Assembly (NCBI GenBank): GCA_018398575.1
Contig: JAGTXZ010000005.1
Location: 310,001 to 374,000 of the forward strand
DNA from: Ampelomyces quisqualis
Lineage: Eukaryota; Ascomycota; Dothideomycetes; Pleosporales; Phaeosphaeriaceae
Reading direction: 5' to 3'
DNA length: 64,000 bases
Shown: in pieces, positions 22,392 through 33,920 of the stretch
How the letters are laid out: each line of letters starts with the position of its first letter
Numbering within the stretch: the stretch's first letter is position 1
Made by a program: the position numbers and the translations under genes
The notes under the pieces: model-generated
What the model saw: only the letters and a program-made list of their open reading frames with translations
The model's database searches: none
Told to the model about the DNA's origin: nothing

Positions 22392-25300
22392 CTCTGCCTT
22401 GCTTCTATGCGACGTCTATGACGATTCATGAACCTAGATACCACCATCTCACACGAGAACCACAACTTAGTACAGAACACATACATAACCTTTCCCCGCT
22501 GCGCATCCTCCCTCATCTTTCGCCCTGCAAAATTCCACATTCCTAATTTATCAGTCCTGCCTTGTCCCTCAGGCCCTATTGTCCGCCAGGCTTTCGCACA
22601 AAAATCGCTCTTCCAAATACCTCACCGGTCACCCTAGCTTTCCCTTGGCGCACAACCAGTATTCGACATAGCCGCCGAGCGCCTGACCCGACCTGAGGCT
22701 TAGCACACGCTTGGACTCGCACTGCACAAATCGGTGCGGTGGCTGAAGAGTGAGACATGGATTGGTCTTTTCCTTCGCCAAGAGAACTTTGGGGTCCAAT
22801 GAGGAGAGTCACGGGCAACTGAGACATATGGAGTATCGCACGGTGCGGGTAAGATGTTAGCAGCCGCGGGTTTTGGCGCGCGGAAATAGAGACGCAGATG
22901 ATGTGATGTGGTGTAGCAGGAGCATGACGATGTAGCCGCGCAACGGGCCGTGGCGTGAAGGGAGGCGGACGGGAGGGAGGTGGGTATGTATGTTAGTGAT
23001 GGGGAAAACGTGGGTGTGCTGATCGGAGGGGGAGGCACGGTTGAAACTGGCTTGAAGACGCAGTTGCATGATGTTCGTTCGACAGTCATGTGTGGGCACG
23101 TTATATCATTTTCGCAAACCGGAGACGACATTTCTCTGGTTACTCGGCGGTCGTTCATCATGAGTTGACGAGGCGCGATGGCGATTGCGCGCAAGACGTG
23201 TTCTGCTTTGTACGCGTTTCAGCAATCATGTCGACCTGTACCCTCTTCTTCGAACGAAGCGAATCTGTGGCTGCTCATATGCGCCACGGGCCGAAGTGGT
23301 TCGACATCGTATGAGTTCTTACTCACGTGCGATGTCTTTGGCTCCAAATCTGCGCACCCTGTATGTCACAACCATCTTGTCGCTCTCTATGTCAAGAACC
23401 AAGACACGGAGTTTGTGGCTCAACACGAGGAATCCGAACTGCCTACATGCCTTCGCGAAATCGTACGATTCCTTGCGGATGCGTTCTTTGACATCTGTCG
23501 GGCTGACATGTAAGTCCAGTTACACAATTCCTATCCCTTGCATTGAATTGCGCCCATTCTGTCCTGATTCCTGCGAGCGAATTGCCCATTGTAGATAACG
23601 CCTCGTCCAAGATGCTGATCGTGAGATGCTCAACCTTGCAAACAGTCACATTTTTTGTGTTGTGTGCTGTCCAATGGTGGCGGTGCTGATATCAGCATCT
23701 ATGATTCTATGATCCACGTTTCAAGGCCTTCCATGCCCAGTGCCGATCACCCAGCCTTGTCAACGAATGCAAGGCTGTAACATTAGAAGTCAGTTCGGCG
23801 GCGCCGAACGCATATTGATCGCAACGGATGAGGATGTAGGTAGTTTCCTCGCCCGCATGATCGGGATCGATTGATGCATCGATACAAGGTCTTGCGCAGG
23901 AGGATTGGTTCGCATGCAATCATGAGTCAACAAACGCGCCTCTTCTGTACACCTTCGCCAATTATTTCCCTGTGCGTCTGAGGCAACCAAAACCATACAC
24001 TCGCTCAAAACCACTCAAAACAGCAAGTCTCGCACAGTGTGAAAATCAGCCACGGGTGGCGCCGATGGATCTTTGTGCGCCCGCAACGTTGTCGCGGCGG
24101 AGCCAGTCTCTGGGGTCAAGATGGCGTCACCTTGTGGAGCCGGCAAGCGAGGGTGGTGTGAACACATGTTCGGCGATGAGAGAATATGAGCCTTGGTTTT
24201 ATTGAGGTAACCAGGATTGCGAGGCTGTGGTCAATACGTCCGAGTGTAATTGGAGCGTGAACTGTGAGTGTGTGTTTTGTGAGCAGGAAGCGATGCAACA
24301 TCGTAGCCTGAAAGTCTAGTGATGAGAGCGTGGGAGAAAGGGTGACTCGACACTTGCGTCTGGTTGTCTGCCTGCCTGCCTTCAGATTTCCAAGCAAAGC
24401 ACCCATGTAGAGAACGTGGACTTGTATGCACGCATCTTGATCAGGAAGAAGCCTCTTATGACCCCAAAATAACCCATATCGAGACCTTACCTCATGATAT
24501 GAAGCAAAGTCAGCGAGAATGTGCTGCACATACTTGCCCTCGATCCAATAAGCTCGTCCCAGCCATCATGTAGGTAATAGTCGTTGACCATTTCAGGACA
24601 ATGGCTCACCTGAAACGTGCGGCGCAGTCAGCCCTACAAAGCGCTACCACGCGCTTGTCGCGCCTACTGCAATCGGATCGGGCTGTGCCTATTTTTGGGG
24701 CCATTTCCATGTGTCTGAGGATGTATGAAGGGGTTCCTGCAGGAACGATGGGTCTACGGCGCCAGCACCTCGAAAGAAGACATGGAATGCGAAATGCGTT
24801 GCCGTGCGCTGTTCATTACTTTTGCGATCAGAGGCCTACGTCCGTCTAAGGAAACTAACCGTGGACCGTGGAAGTGCAGGTCGCACAGGTTGTCGACTCA
24901 GCCCATCGGCCCAGCGTATTTATTGTTTACGAGGACCAGTACGTTGAAATACAGGTCTGCCTCACTAGGCGGTTCTCTTCGTCGTCCCGAACCTCCACGG
25001 TTCGCCGTCGGCAGCGCTTCTGTTTCCGAGTGTCCTCGATATAGTTCAGGGGTCATGCATCTGATGTTGTGCAGCTAGTGGAGGCTTCCATTTCCATGTC
25101 ATCGGGTCGATGTGGTACATATTTGCAGGCATCTGAGCTCGTGGCCATGCTTCTGCGGTGGTAGCACCAACGTGGCTCAATCCCGAAACCGAAGTCTTTC
25201 CTCCTTCGAGCATGACAACGTGAGAGGGTCAGCGCTGTGTATTGGACATGTCTCAGGAACCCTGGCCAACAGTAGCAGGCTGCCGATTATGCTTATTGGT

Positions 25301-26774
25301 GAGCTAGGAGAAATACATGCACTTTTTTGGGGCGCTGTGGAGATGCCCTGGCGCAAGGTCGCTGTCCGAACATTGATTGGGCTCATGTTTAAGCGACGGT
25401 GCACGCGCTGGGGACCTGGGGTGAATGAAACTTATTTTCGCCTCCACCCGAGCGCCTTTCTGCTGTACGAGGGACGCTCTTGTCGCCGGTCAAAGAATGA
25501 TTGTTAGGGCCATGATATGGCACCCTGATAGTCGCATTACGAGATTGTGCGCCAGGTCCCGTATGCCAGAGTTCCCGCTTGGGAACTATTCCCACCGAAG
25601 CCGTCGTGATGTCGCAGCAAGCGGGTACCTGAAGTCCACAGCTGGACCATGTGCGCTGAGCTCTGCGGAAGCCCATGATCCGCCCAACGACATGCAGCAC
25701 AGGTCGCCGAACCGTGCTCGTACATTGCTAGCGAAGTCAACGGTGTGGCGTTTTGCTGGGAGGAGTTTGCGGCCATGCTGTATTCCGAGCATAGTCAAGA
25801 GCGCGGAGAAGGTACTACGGGCGTCTGATTCGCCGACTTGTGCTGTAACGTCGTTCGATAGTTCGCACATGGAACAAGGCATTGCACAATCCCAACAGTC
25901 GCCTGACCACGGATTGCCCTCCATTGACGACTGCGACATACGGGTCGTCATGCATCGCGAACATGTGCGACCGCGATAATCGATTCTGCGATGTTGAGTT
26001 GGAGCAGCAGTGACTGAGCAGTCTATCGATCAACGGCTTCCCGTGGCCTCTTCGGGAACGGCATCCTGTGAACGAGTTGCCGAGAGCGAGCAGTGCAACA
26101 TTCCCTGCCCGCCTTGCGCAGATCCGCTATTCGTGGGCTGAGCGTACAGATGCTTGCTTGCAATCATGATGATGCTGTATGACTGTGTCGCGGATTGATT
26201 TCCGCGGCCAATGATGAGACGGCCACCGCGTGTCTGACGAGGTATCTCTTCTGCCTGAATAACTGATCTCCCCACGCGAATGTAATCTCAGGGCGTGTTC
26301 AGAGGAGCTGGGGAGTCGCGTATCTGGCGTAAAGGGGACTTGGTTCCCTCTGGCCGCCCAGTATTGTCGAGTCCACGGGTCCTGCAGACCGAGTCCTGCG
26401 ATACACGAAGTCACCATCCGCTCACACGCGCGCACCAATGACATTGTGCGTCCATTCCACTGCTGTCAACAGCGTTTCTCATCACTAATCAGCACTAAAT
26501 GGCAGCCTTTTGCGCCGCTGGTGGCCCCTGCGCATGGACGGCACCCGTGCGTTGCGGCTCATCCTCCACCGTCGTCACTGCCACACCCTCGGCACTGACA
26601 CACAGACCGTGGTAGACCCTGTCTGAAACTTATTCTGGTCTCCCACCCATTCCAGCGCTTTACTCGCCGGCTGCTGCGGGTTACGATGACTAGATGCCTT
26701 GACCGGGATCACGCCTGCGTGGGCGCCCACTGTTCCGGCGCTGTGGTTCGCTGGTGAATGTCCAAGAACGTGCG
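22392..26774. other. 4.4 kb gene-poor stretch
   Basis: Many overlapping frames up to about 180 codons occur on both strands (for example 25425-25979 plus and 25586-25951 minus), but none shows a domain, a sensible composition or splice-linked continuation. Base composition is ordinary, unlike the RIP-mutated left end. It may be a long regulatory region for the transcript that begins near 26800, or contain lncRNA; I see no proof of either. Confidence 0.45.
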
Positions 26775-26780
26775 TATAAA
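26775..26780 (+). promoter_or_regulatory. TATA box of a putative strong promoter
   Basis: TATAAA is followed about 100 nt later by a CT- and CAA-rich, G-poor leader typical of well-expressed fungal genes, and 299 nt later by an ATG in good context. Inferred from sequence only. Confidence 0.45.
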
Positions 26781-27078
26781 GACGTTTGATGCCTGGTCGA
26801 CAGGCAGAGAATCGTCACAACAACCACCGACGAAAAAGTAAACGTACGCCTTCTTTCTAGTGTCCTTGTGCTTTCGCCTATAGATTCCTTCTTGTTTCAT
26901 ATAAGTCGTCCCGGTTCCCTTGAGTCAGGCCATTCTCTCTCAGTCATCACTTCTTCTTCAGTCTTCCGTCGCTTTCAAATCAGCACATCCCGCACATTCG
27001 CCTTCGACTTTCTTGGTCACAACCACAATTCATTGCCACGCAAACTACAAAAACAACCACTTCATACCGATATTTCCC

Positions 27079-27426
27079 ATGGAAGGCCGCGGCGGATACA
27101 ACTAAAGCACTCTCCAACAAACCCACTACTCTCCCCAAGAAGTCAGCCATCTCATCTTGAGACTGTCTACAAGCCAACAGGCACCCTACTCATACCACCC
27201 ACGATACCCACCACCATTCCTCAGCATGGGTCGAGGCGGATACAACTAAGCCCCAGCGGCTGCTCCCACAGCCACATCATCACCAGACCATCAACCCGAC
27301 GCCATCAGTCACAATGGCTACACCTACAACAACAAAACACCACCACCGACCACGGCCCGCATCAAGAACACTACGCAAACAACGCGTCGAGCGATGGCGA
27401 GCACCCAATCCAACCCAACCGCCTAA
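27079..27426 (+). other. mini-ORF cluster encoding duplicated (E)GRGGYN peptides
   Basis: Three ATG-to-TAA mini-ORFs share one frame: MEGRGGYN (27079-27105), MGRGGYN (27226-27249) and MASTQSNPTA (27394-27426). The first two differ by one extra Glu codon and by two synonymous third-base changes (GGC/GGT, CGC/CGA), with 15 identical bases through the stop. The codons between the stops are open and rich in Gln, Pro, Ser, Thr and Tyr, like a disordered protein. Three readings are possible: regulatory upstream ORFs in a leader, with a 69-codon frame at 27314-27523 as one downstream candidate; a disordered protein gene in which CAA became TAA three times; or tiny secreted or free peptides. The promoter-like sequence upstream favours a transcribed unit. 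The function is unknown. Confidence 0.4.
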
Positions 27427-27523
27427 TCCCCACACCCTCTTCCTCGTAGGCTTCGGCCAAGTACTTGCAACCCCCTCACCCTGGTCTCTCTACCTTGTTA
27501 CAACAAATGTATTCGTACCTTAA

Positions 27524-28142
27524 CTTTTGGAGGTGTACTTTTTTTTTTGCTCTCCTTCTTTTTAGACAGTAGCATCAGCAAGCGACGGAGTTTTCATCCC
27601 GAGGGACCTAGATATCACGTATCGGTCATGTACGATTTTTGGAAATGGCTTTTTTTTTCATGGATCATGGATTATTGACGGCATGGACGATTGGCGCAAC
27701 CTTTTTTTTCGGCATCTTCCATCTGGTGTTTTTCTGGCGTTGAGAGATTTATATTGGGGGCTATGCTCTTCACTGAGCCGGGGCGAACACGGGTAAACTA
27801 TTAGAGCTTGGAGTCATTTGGTTGTTTTGGGGGCGCTTTTTGCTGCGGCATTTTCAAATCTCAACACTCGCTTCTTTGACGCTTCGTAGCGTCACTTTCA
27901 CACTCGTTTTCTCTCGCTGCTATGTGCTGGTCGATCTGGCAACATTTCTGCTACTCACCCCATAATTTCCTGATATCCTGGTGGCATCATGTCCTTACCA
28001 CCAGATCAGATCAACACCCATTCATTGATCAAGAGTTTGCTGCATAATAACGTTTCGGCCCCATGAGTTGAGAAAAAGCCCCATCGCGTTATGTTGCCCG
28101 GTTTGTGCGTGCATTTACTCGCTTCGGCCGCGGCCGCGGTTG
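27524..28142. other. intergenic, T-rich
   Basis: Contains several T-tracts (about 27539-27548, 27650-27657, 27702-27709) that look like 3' untranslated sequence of the upstream unit. No frame of interest until the last exon of MSS1. Confidence 0.45.
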
Positions 28143-30315
28143 TCATTTTCCAACGCAAAATCTACAAGGCACGGATGGTCCTGTCAGCAATTCACGCTTC
28201 CTTCTCTCAAATCTTCTAGAAAGTGCAAGACGAGGGTGAGAACGTGGTATAACGTGAGACGGGCAGGACCCAGTGGGATTGGACCAAGACGGGGAAAAGA
28301 TGATTTGTAGTTGCCTGACCCGTGCACTTATCGATTTCACAACGTCACACTCTGATTGAGGCGGAGCTTTCTTGCACATGGCTGTGTGGGTGGAGGGGGC
28401 CGAAACGGGTGGTAAGGATGCTGGTGGTGGAGGTGGTCAGGGCGTAAAACGCCCAACCGACAGGGTAGTGAGATGAACACGCATGGTAACGAAATTCGCA
28501 ACTTACTTCTCAAAAACGACGCCTAGCACCTCTTCTACGTCGCCCCCTTGTCCTCGCCCAGTGATCCTAGCTAGTACTTCCGCGGCCGAACGAAGGGACT
28601 CGGCGGCGACGACAATGTCGACTTCATCGTCCGGGTCCATAGATGAGACTTCTGATGCAAGCGCATGTGGGGATGCGGTCGTCAAGAAGGTCTCTAGGTG
28701 ACCGAGACACTCGGAAAGCAGGATCCGCTGCCGCTCCGTCGCGCCTAGGGACTCTTGCCAGATTCCGGGGTCGGGCTCCGAGTCTGGGGCCAATACAGTG
28801 GTCATGTTCTTGAATGTGTCAAGAAGGATGGTGAGGAAAGACTGAATGTGTCCAGCATCTGATGCACTTCCCAAGGTCGGTGCTTTGCACGAGATGAAGG
28901 CAACACTATCAGGCGAGATGCCAAGGGTAGACTGCACTCTCGCTGTCCAAATCTTTTGCTCGGCATCAACGTTGGCAAGTCGATCAATTTTGTTGATGGC
29001 AACCACCACGTTGATACCGAAGTCTACACACTGCTGTGCCGTCTCCATAACTTCGGGATCTATCACGGCTGTGGCGTCTTGAACGACAATCAGTAAATCT
29101 GACTCGAGCGCTCGCTGCTTGGCGCGTTTTATGCCTTCCTGCTCGACTGCACCAACGCGCTCGGCTCCGACGACTCCAGCTCTTCGCAAGCCGGCCATGT
29201 CACCGATTTTGACAAGCCAGCCGCCTAGATCAACACCGACTTCGACGACGTCTCGCGTGGTTCCGGCTTCCTGTGAGACAATGGCTGCGTCTCTTCCCAC
29301 AATGCGATTGAGCAGGCTGCTCTTTCCAGCATTAGGCGCCCCAAGCAAGGCAACACTTATGCCATTGCGCAGTAATTCTCCGCGCATCGCATTTGCAACG
29401 TGTGCTTGCATCTGAACGCGCAAGCTTCGGACTTGCTCCGCGACAGAAGCGCAAAGCACGGCCGGCGACTCGTCAAAATGCTGGTCTTCGGAAAAGTCGA
29501 TTAATGCTTCGAGCTCTCCTCGTGCTGCAAGCAGCAGCATGCGCCAATGCTCGTAGCGTGCAGCTAGCGACGAGGTCGTGCCGCGCACAGATACCTTGCG
29601 TTGCTGCTCGGTGGATGCAGACAACGTCTCTCCCAGAGACTCGATCTGGGGTAGGTCCATGCGATTGTTGTCAAACGCGCGCCTGGTGAATTCTCCAGGC
29701 TCAGCATAGCGGATCGTGTGCATGGGCCCCGAGACATGCGTGGTAGGCAATTTCGCACATTGCGGTATAGCTGCGAGTACTGCGCGAACAACGGCAGGTC
29801 CACCGTGGACATGTAGCTCGAGCATGTCTTCTCCCGTGACTGTGTTTGGCGCAGAAAAGTAAAGAACAAGCGCACCAGAATCGAGTAGCGTTTCGGGTGA
29901 GGGAGGCAGATTCGGGCTGTACAGTCTGCGGAGCGTCGCATACCGTGGTTTTGGAAAGGCAGTGGACGGACATAGCCCTTGATATATCTATGCATGTTGG
30001 TATGGACGCAGGTGGGCAGTCGAGGACGAGTACCTGTCTACATGCCGAGCCAGACACGCGGATGACGGCTATGGCAGCCCTTCCTGAAGCGGTGGAAAGT
30101 GCATATATAGTCGGTTCCTCGTGGTGAAAAGGCCCAGGATGGTAGGCTCGAAGCTGCCGCCGGCTCAAGAGCCTCTGCGCACTGTGTGGGACGCCATGTC
30201 TGGTGACGGCGTGTCTGGCTCCAGTGCGTGGCGAGGGGAGGTGCAGGGGCAAGGGAAGGGATGTAGCATTGGTCGATTGATGAAGGCATCCAAAGGATCG
30301 GATGGCGGCTCTCAT
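28143..30315 (-). CDS. MSS1: mitochondrial tRNA modification GTPase MSS1 (MnmE family)
   Basis: Exons 30315-30034, 29987-28507 and 28161-28143 give 593 residues. A basic N terminus (MRAAIRSFGCLHQ) suits mitochondrial import. Then follow the tetrahydrofolate-binding domain (SGRAAIAVIRVSG, LVLYFSAPNTVTGED, LELHVHGG), a helical domain, and the inserted G domain: GAPNAGKSS (G1), GTTRD (G2), DMAG where most have DTAG (G3), NKID (G4). The family ends in a conserved C-[IV]-G-K; here the main frame stops at VVFEK, and a 345-nt GT-AG intron joins in the correct phase to a 19-nt exon encoding FCVGK. MSS1 works with MTO1 to modify wobble uridine 34 of mitochondrial tRNAs. Divergent from MAK16, 195 bp apart. 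Confidence 0.94.
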
Positions 30316-30510
30316 TCCGAGAGCAATTGGGTTGTCGCATGGTGGGGTGCAATTGCCGGCGCCCTGGTTCGCTGCGCTGCTTCTCCGCCACACGCACCAA
30401 GTCAACGCTACGGGCGGACCCACCCGAAGTCTTGGCGGCCGAAATAATTTCTGGGAGTCCTCGTCGCTCGCTCACATCAACACCCTCCGCTTTGTCGCAC
30501 AACTCACGCC
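30316..30510. promoter_or_regulatory. shared promoter region of MSS1 and MAK16
   Basis: Only 195 bp separate the two divergent start codons, so both promoters and leaders must fit here. No clear TATA box is visible. Confidence 0.6.
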
Positions 30511-31586
30511 ATGGCTTCCGGTCAGCATGCTCGGCTTTCTTGTTCTTGCAGCCGCGCTAACGACCTCCAGACGATCTCGTGTGGTCCATCATCGGAACAG
30601 ACTTTTGCAGCTTCAAACTCAAGACCACCAAGGACCAGACCTTCTGTCGCAACGAACACAATGTCTCCGGCTTCTGCAGTAAACAGTCATGCCCGCTTGC
30701 GAATTCGCGATATGCGACCATCCGCACCGATCCCGCAACCGGCAGCCTCTATCTCTACATCAAAGCCATCGAGCGTGCCCATCTCCCTTCAAAATGGTGG
30801 GAGCGCATAAAGTTGCCGAGCAACTACACCAAGGCGCTTGAGCTCGTCGACCAGCACCTCGCCTACTTCCCCAAGTTTCTCGTGCACAAGAACAAGCAGC
30901 GTCTAACGAGATTGACGCAAGTGAATATCCGCATACGCAAACTGGCCAAGGAGGACGAGCGCCTCGGTGAGCGATTGGTGCCGAGATTGGCGCCCAAGGT
31001 ACGGCGACGAGAGGAAGGACGCGAGAGGAAGGCGCTCGCAGCTGCCAAGGTCGAGCGTGCGATTGAGCGAGTCCTCATCGACCGTCTGCGCTCGGGTGCA
31101 TATGGCGACCGCCCGCTCAACGTTGAGCCCAATGTCTGGAAGCGAGTCATGCGTGGTCTTGAGAAGGAGGGCCAGGTCGAGCGGGACGAGGATCTGGACG
31201 ATGGGCCCGAGGACGAGGATGAAGAGGTCGAATACGAGCATGAAATGGAGAATGGAGTGGGTGAGGTCGAGTACGTAAGCGACATTGAGGGCGAGACAGA
31301 TGATGAGATGGAAGACTTTGAGGATTGGGTTGGTGGACAGAGCCCAGACGAGGGCTCGCGCGACGAGGATGAGAGCGACGAGGCTAGTGGCAGTGAGGAC
31401 GACGAATCTCCGGACGAAGACACCGAAGCTCTTAAGAAAACCCTCGCCAATCTCAAACGCAAGCGACCGACCGGACCTCCACCCAAGCCAAAGAAAAAAC
31501 CCTCGAAGGATTCCAAAGGCCCGAAGCACAACATCGAGTACGAGATCGAACGGGAGCCTCCCGCCAGAGAGGCTATGCGTATATGA
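30511..31586 (+). CDS. MAK16: 60S ribosome biogenesis factor MAK16
   Basis: Exon 1 is just 10 nt (30511-30520), joined over a 50-nt intron to 30571-31586; the product has 341 residues and starts MASDDLVWSIIGTDFCSFKLKT, diagnostic of Mak16. Four conserved cysteines follow (FCSF, FCRN, GFCSKQSC), a likely zinc site. The core contains ERAHLPSKWWERIKL and YFPKFLVHKNKQRLTRLTQ. From residue 210 the chain is very acidic (Asp/Glu runs) and ends in a Lys/Pro-rich tail, a nuclear and nucleolar pattern. Mak16 acts with Rpf1, Nsa1 and Rrp1 in early pre-60S particles. Confidence 0.96.
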
Positions 31587-31852
31587 TACCCTCCAACTTC
31601 TATTCATACTCCTGGCGATGGGTTGTCAAAAGCTTTGTCGCATCAGTCATTGGTCACAAAATAATACAAGCGTAGCAGTCGCATGGCTCTCTGTTGAAGA
31701 TGCAGGGGTTGCAATGTATTGCCTGTCATTGTCACGTCGTCTGCACTGTGCCGCACCTTACGTATAGTCCGCTCACAATGTGCTATACCCCGTAATATAT
31801 CCGCCATGATTCTTCCCTTCTGTCCACATCTAACACTCTTGGACTTTCAGCT

Positions 31853-32578
31853 ATGCCACACACAATGCCTCTTCAAAATTCATTCAGCGCGTCTCCAAAC
31901 AAGGCAAATTTTTGGGCGCTTAACGCCCTCGAAGATGCACAAGACTCTCAAAATGCGTGGATGACTGAAGAAGCCAATGATGTGAGCAGCGCTCCATCAT
32001 CGCATAACATGAAATGTCTCCTTTTGACTATCCCACGGATCATTGAGACGCACCCACCCCCAACAGACAAAGTCCTTGAAGCATCAACTCCGTCACGTAC
32101 AGCAGATGACCAGGAAACTGATCCCCTGAACAGCACCGCTCTCGACATATTCGAATCGTCTCTCAATACATCCGCCTCCTCCTCCGATTTCGGTGACTTC
32201 TAAGACGCGCCCTTTGATCCCTTTGCTCAACCCATCTTCACCAGCGACCCCAACGACTCACACGACTCAAGCGAGCCCCTTCTCCCGACGCCAGTCCAGG
32301 TCCTAGAGCCCTCGATGTACAGTGCCATGGGCCTCGTCCAAGCAGCATATGCGCGATTCGATGCGTCAACGAGGGCGTTGAGACGGACGGGGAAAAGCAG
32401 TAAGGGCAGGAGGTTGGGACAAGTGGCGAAGAACATTTGCGAGGAAGGGTTTGGGGGTATCTTGTTCGATGAGGTGGAGGAGGAGCAAGTGTGGCAGGGG
32501 AGGTTTGTGAATGGGGTTGTGATGCCTGTGAGTTTTGCAAAGACGTCTGTGGTCAAGTGCAGAAAGAGGACCATGTAA
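31853..32578 (+). pseudogene. hypothetical protein gene interrupted by one in-frame TAA
   Basis: ATG at 31853 opens a 116-codon frame ending TAA at 32201-32203 after SSSDFGDF. The same frame then continues without a gap for 124 codons (DAPFDPFAQPIF... to TAA at 32576-32578), and the second half has a charged, coding-like C-terminal region (KSSKGRRLGQVAKNICEEGF, FDEVEEEQVWQGRF). No family known to me. The TAA could be a nonsense change of CAA (context TTC-CAA). An 87-nt intron (32158-32244) would remove it in frame, but its donor GTCTCT is poor. Either a young pseudogene, a gene with an unusual intron, or two chance frames. Confidence 0.55.
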
Positions 32579-33920
32579 TGGAGGAGCAAGCGGTTTGGAG
32601 TACATGAAGAAAGTGAGGTTAGTTTTTTTGCCTACACTGGTGCTGGAGTGAAGTGTCTTAGAGTTAATGTACACTGATTACAGTAGAATGTTGTTTGCAT
32701 GTGTACTGTGTATGAAGCTGTTGCGAATCGGTTCGGAACAACCTTGAGTCGACAGTATGGATCAAGGCGTCCTCAACTTTATTTTCCAGAGACGTTTTTT
32801 TGTTCCTTCTTCGCAGGGTTTGTAGTAGAATCCCAGGCATACTATGATTCAGAAAAGCGTTTTCAAGGTTGTCCAAGCCGGATCGCCATGTGCCAAGTGA
32901 CCCACCTCAAGTTCTGCAGAAGACAATCGAGCGTGCAGTTAGTAGCCCGGTAACGTTCATCGACATTTCAGATCAAAGTGAAACGGATAGATCGCCACTC
33001 AGAAATCTCCCTAAAGCTTGCAGCAGCCCTATGTAAATTAGGAGAAGGCCCTTTTTATCGCTAGTTAACCACTGTAGGCAAATCAACACAAGAAATTGGC
33101 TAGTTCCGCGAGAAATGGTGCGCCGAGCCCCCTGAATCCTACCAAAACTGGATCCAATATAGGATTTAGACTATGTGCCCAGGAACCTGACAACGTTAAA
33201 CGGTAACCCCAAAATATGGTTAACCCATGCTAATTTGTTAGCAAATCTATAAAGAAAAATACTGGTGTACCAGAGATATCGTTTTCCTGGCATACCGATA
33301 TAATGGACTACTTGCTGCCATCTGCGAGTGTGAAGTAGCTTGCCATGTCCACGCACAAATCCGATCTCCCCTTGCACCGCGAAGCACCCGTAAATGACAA
33401 TCCAGTCAAGGCTCGCTGCCGAGGCGCGGTCCTTTTCCGGCCCTAAATGCTTAGCAGCTTTGCTAGCCTCGAGACGAAGGAATAAGCTTCGGCCATAATC
33501 AACTCTGCGAATGCCGTACCTGGTGGGTCGTGAGCCGCACATGCTGCTTCCAACGGCTGTGGAATCGTTGCACAGCGATGGGCCTGCCGAGAATTCGTCA
33601 CCGATATTCAACCAATCCATCGTGGGTTGTTTTCAAGTCGCGCGCTCCCATGCTCTCCGCACGCGCACCAAACCCCGTGGGGCAAGCGGACGCCGATCTC
33701 CACATGCGGCTAGACGTCATAGCTCTATCTGGCCTGCGCGAGGTGCTTGTGGGTACAGGTTACATTAGATATACATGGCTAAGGACATGGGTGGCTTTGG
33801 ATTCACTTTGCGTTGTTTCCTTTACTCCTTGTCGCGACAGCGTAAATGAAGTGTTGGCACATTTCATATTTACCACACGACACATCCCGATACGTTATCT
33901 TTGAGGCATAACGATCCAGG
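32579..33920. other. intergenic, no gene seen
   Basis: Moderately AT-rich. Frames up to 149 codons (33171-33620, minus) show no domain. Nothing repeated was noticed. Confidence 0.45.

Noticed and set aside
25425..25979. 184-codon frame in the gene-poor stretch
   Set aside because: Overlapping minus-strand frames of similar length; Arg/Ser-rich chance-like composition; no known relatives.
32193..32244. 52-nt intron removing the TAA in the 31.9 kb gene
   Set aside because: Good donor and acceptor, but the junction shifts out of the frame that continues downstream. A 12-nt GT-AG segment there is too short to splice.
32528..32562. 35-nt GTGAGT-GCAG intron near the end of the same gene
   Set aside because: Shorter than the usual fungal minimum, and it changes the C terminus without family support.
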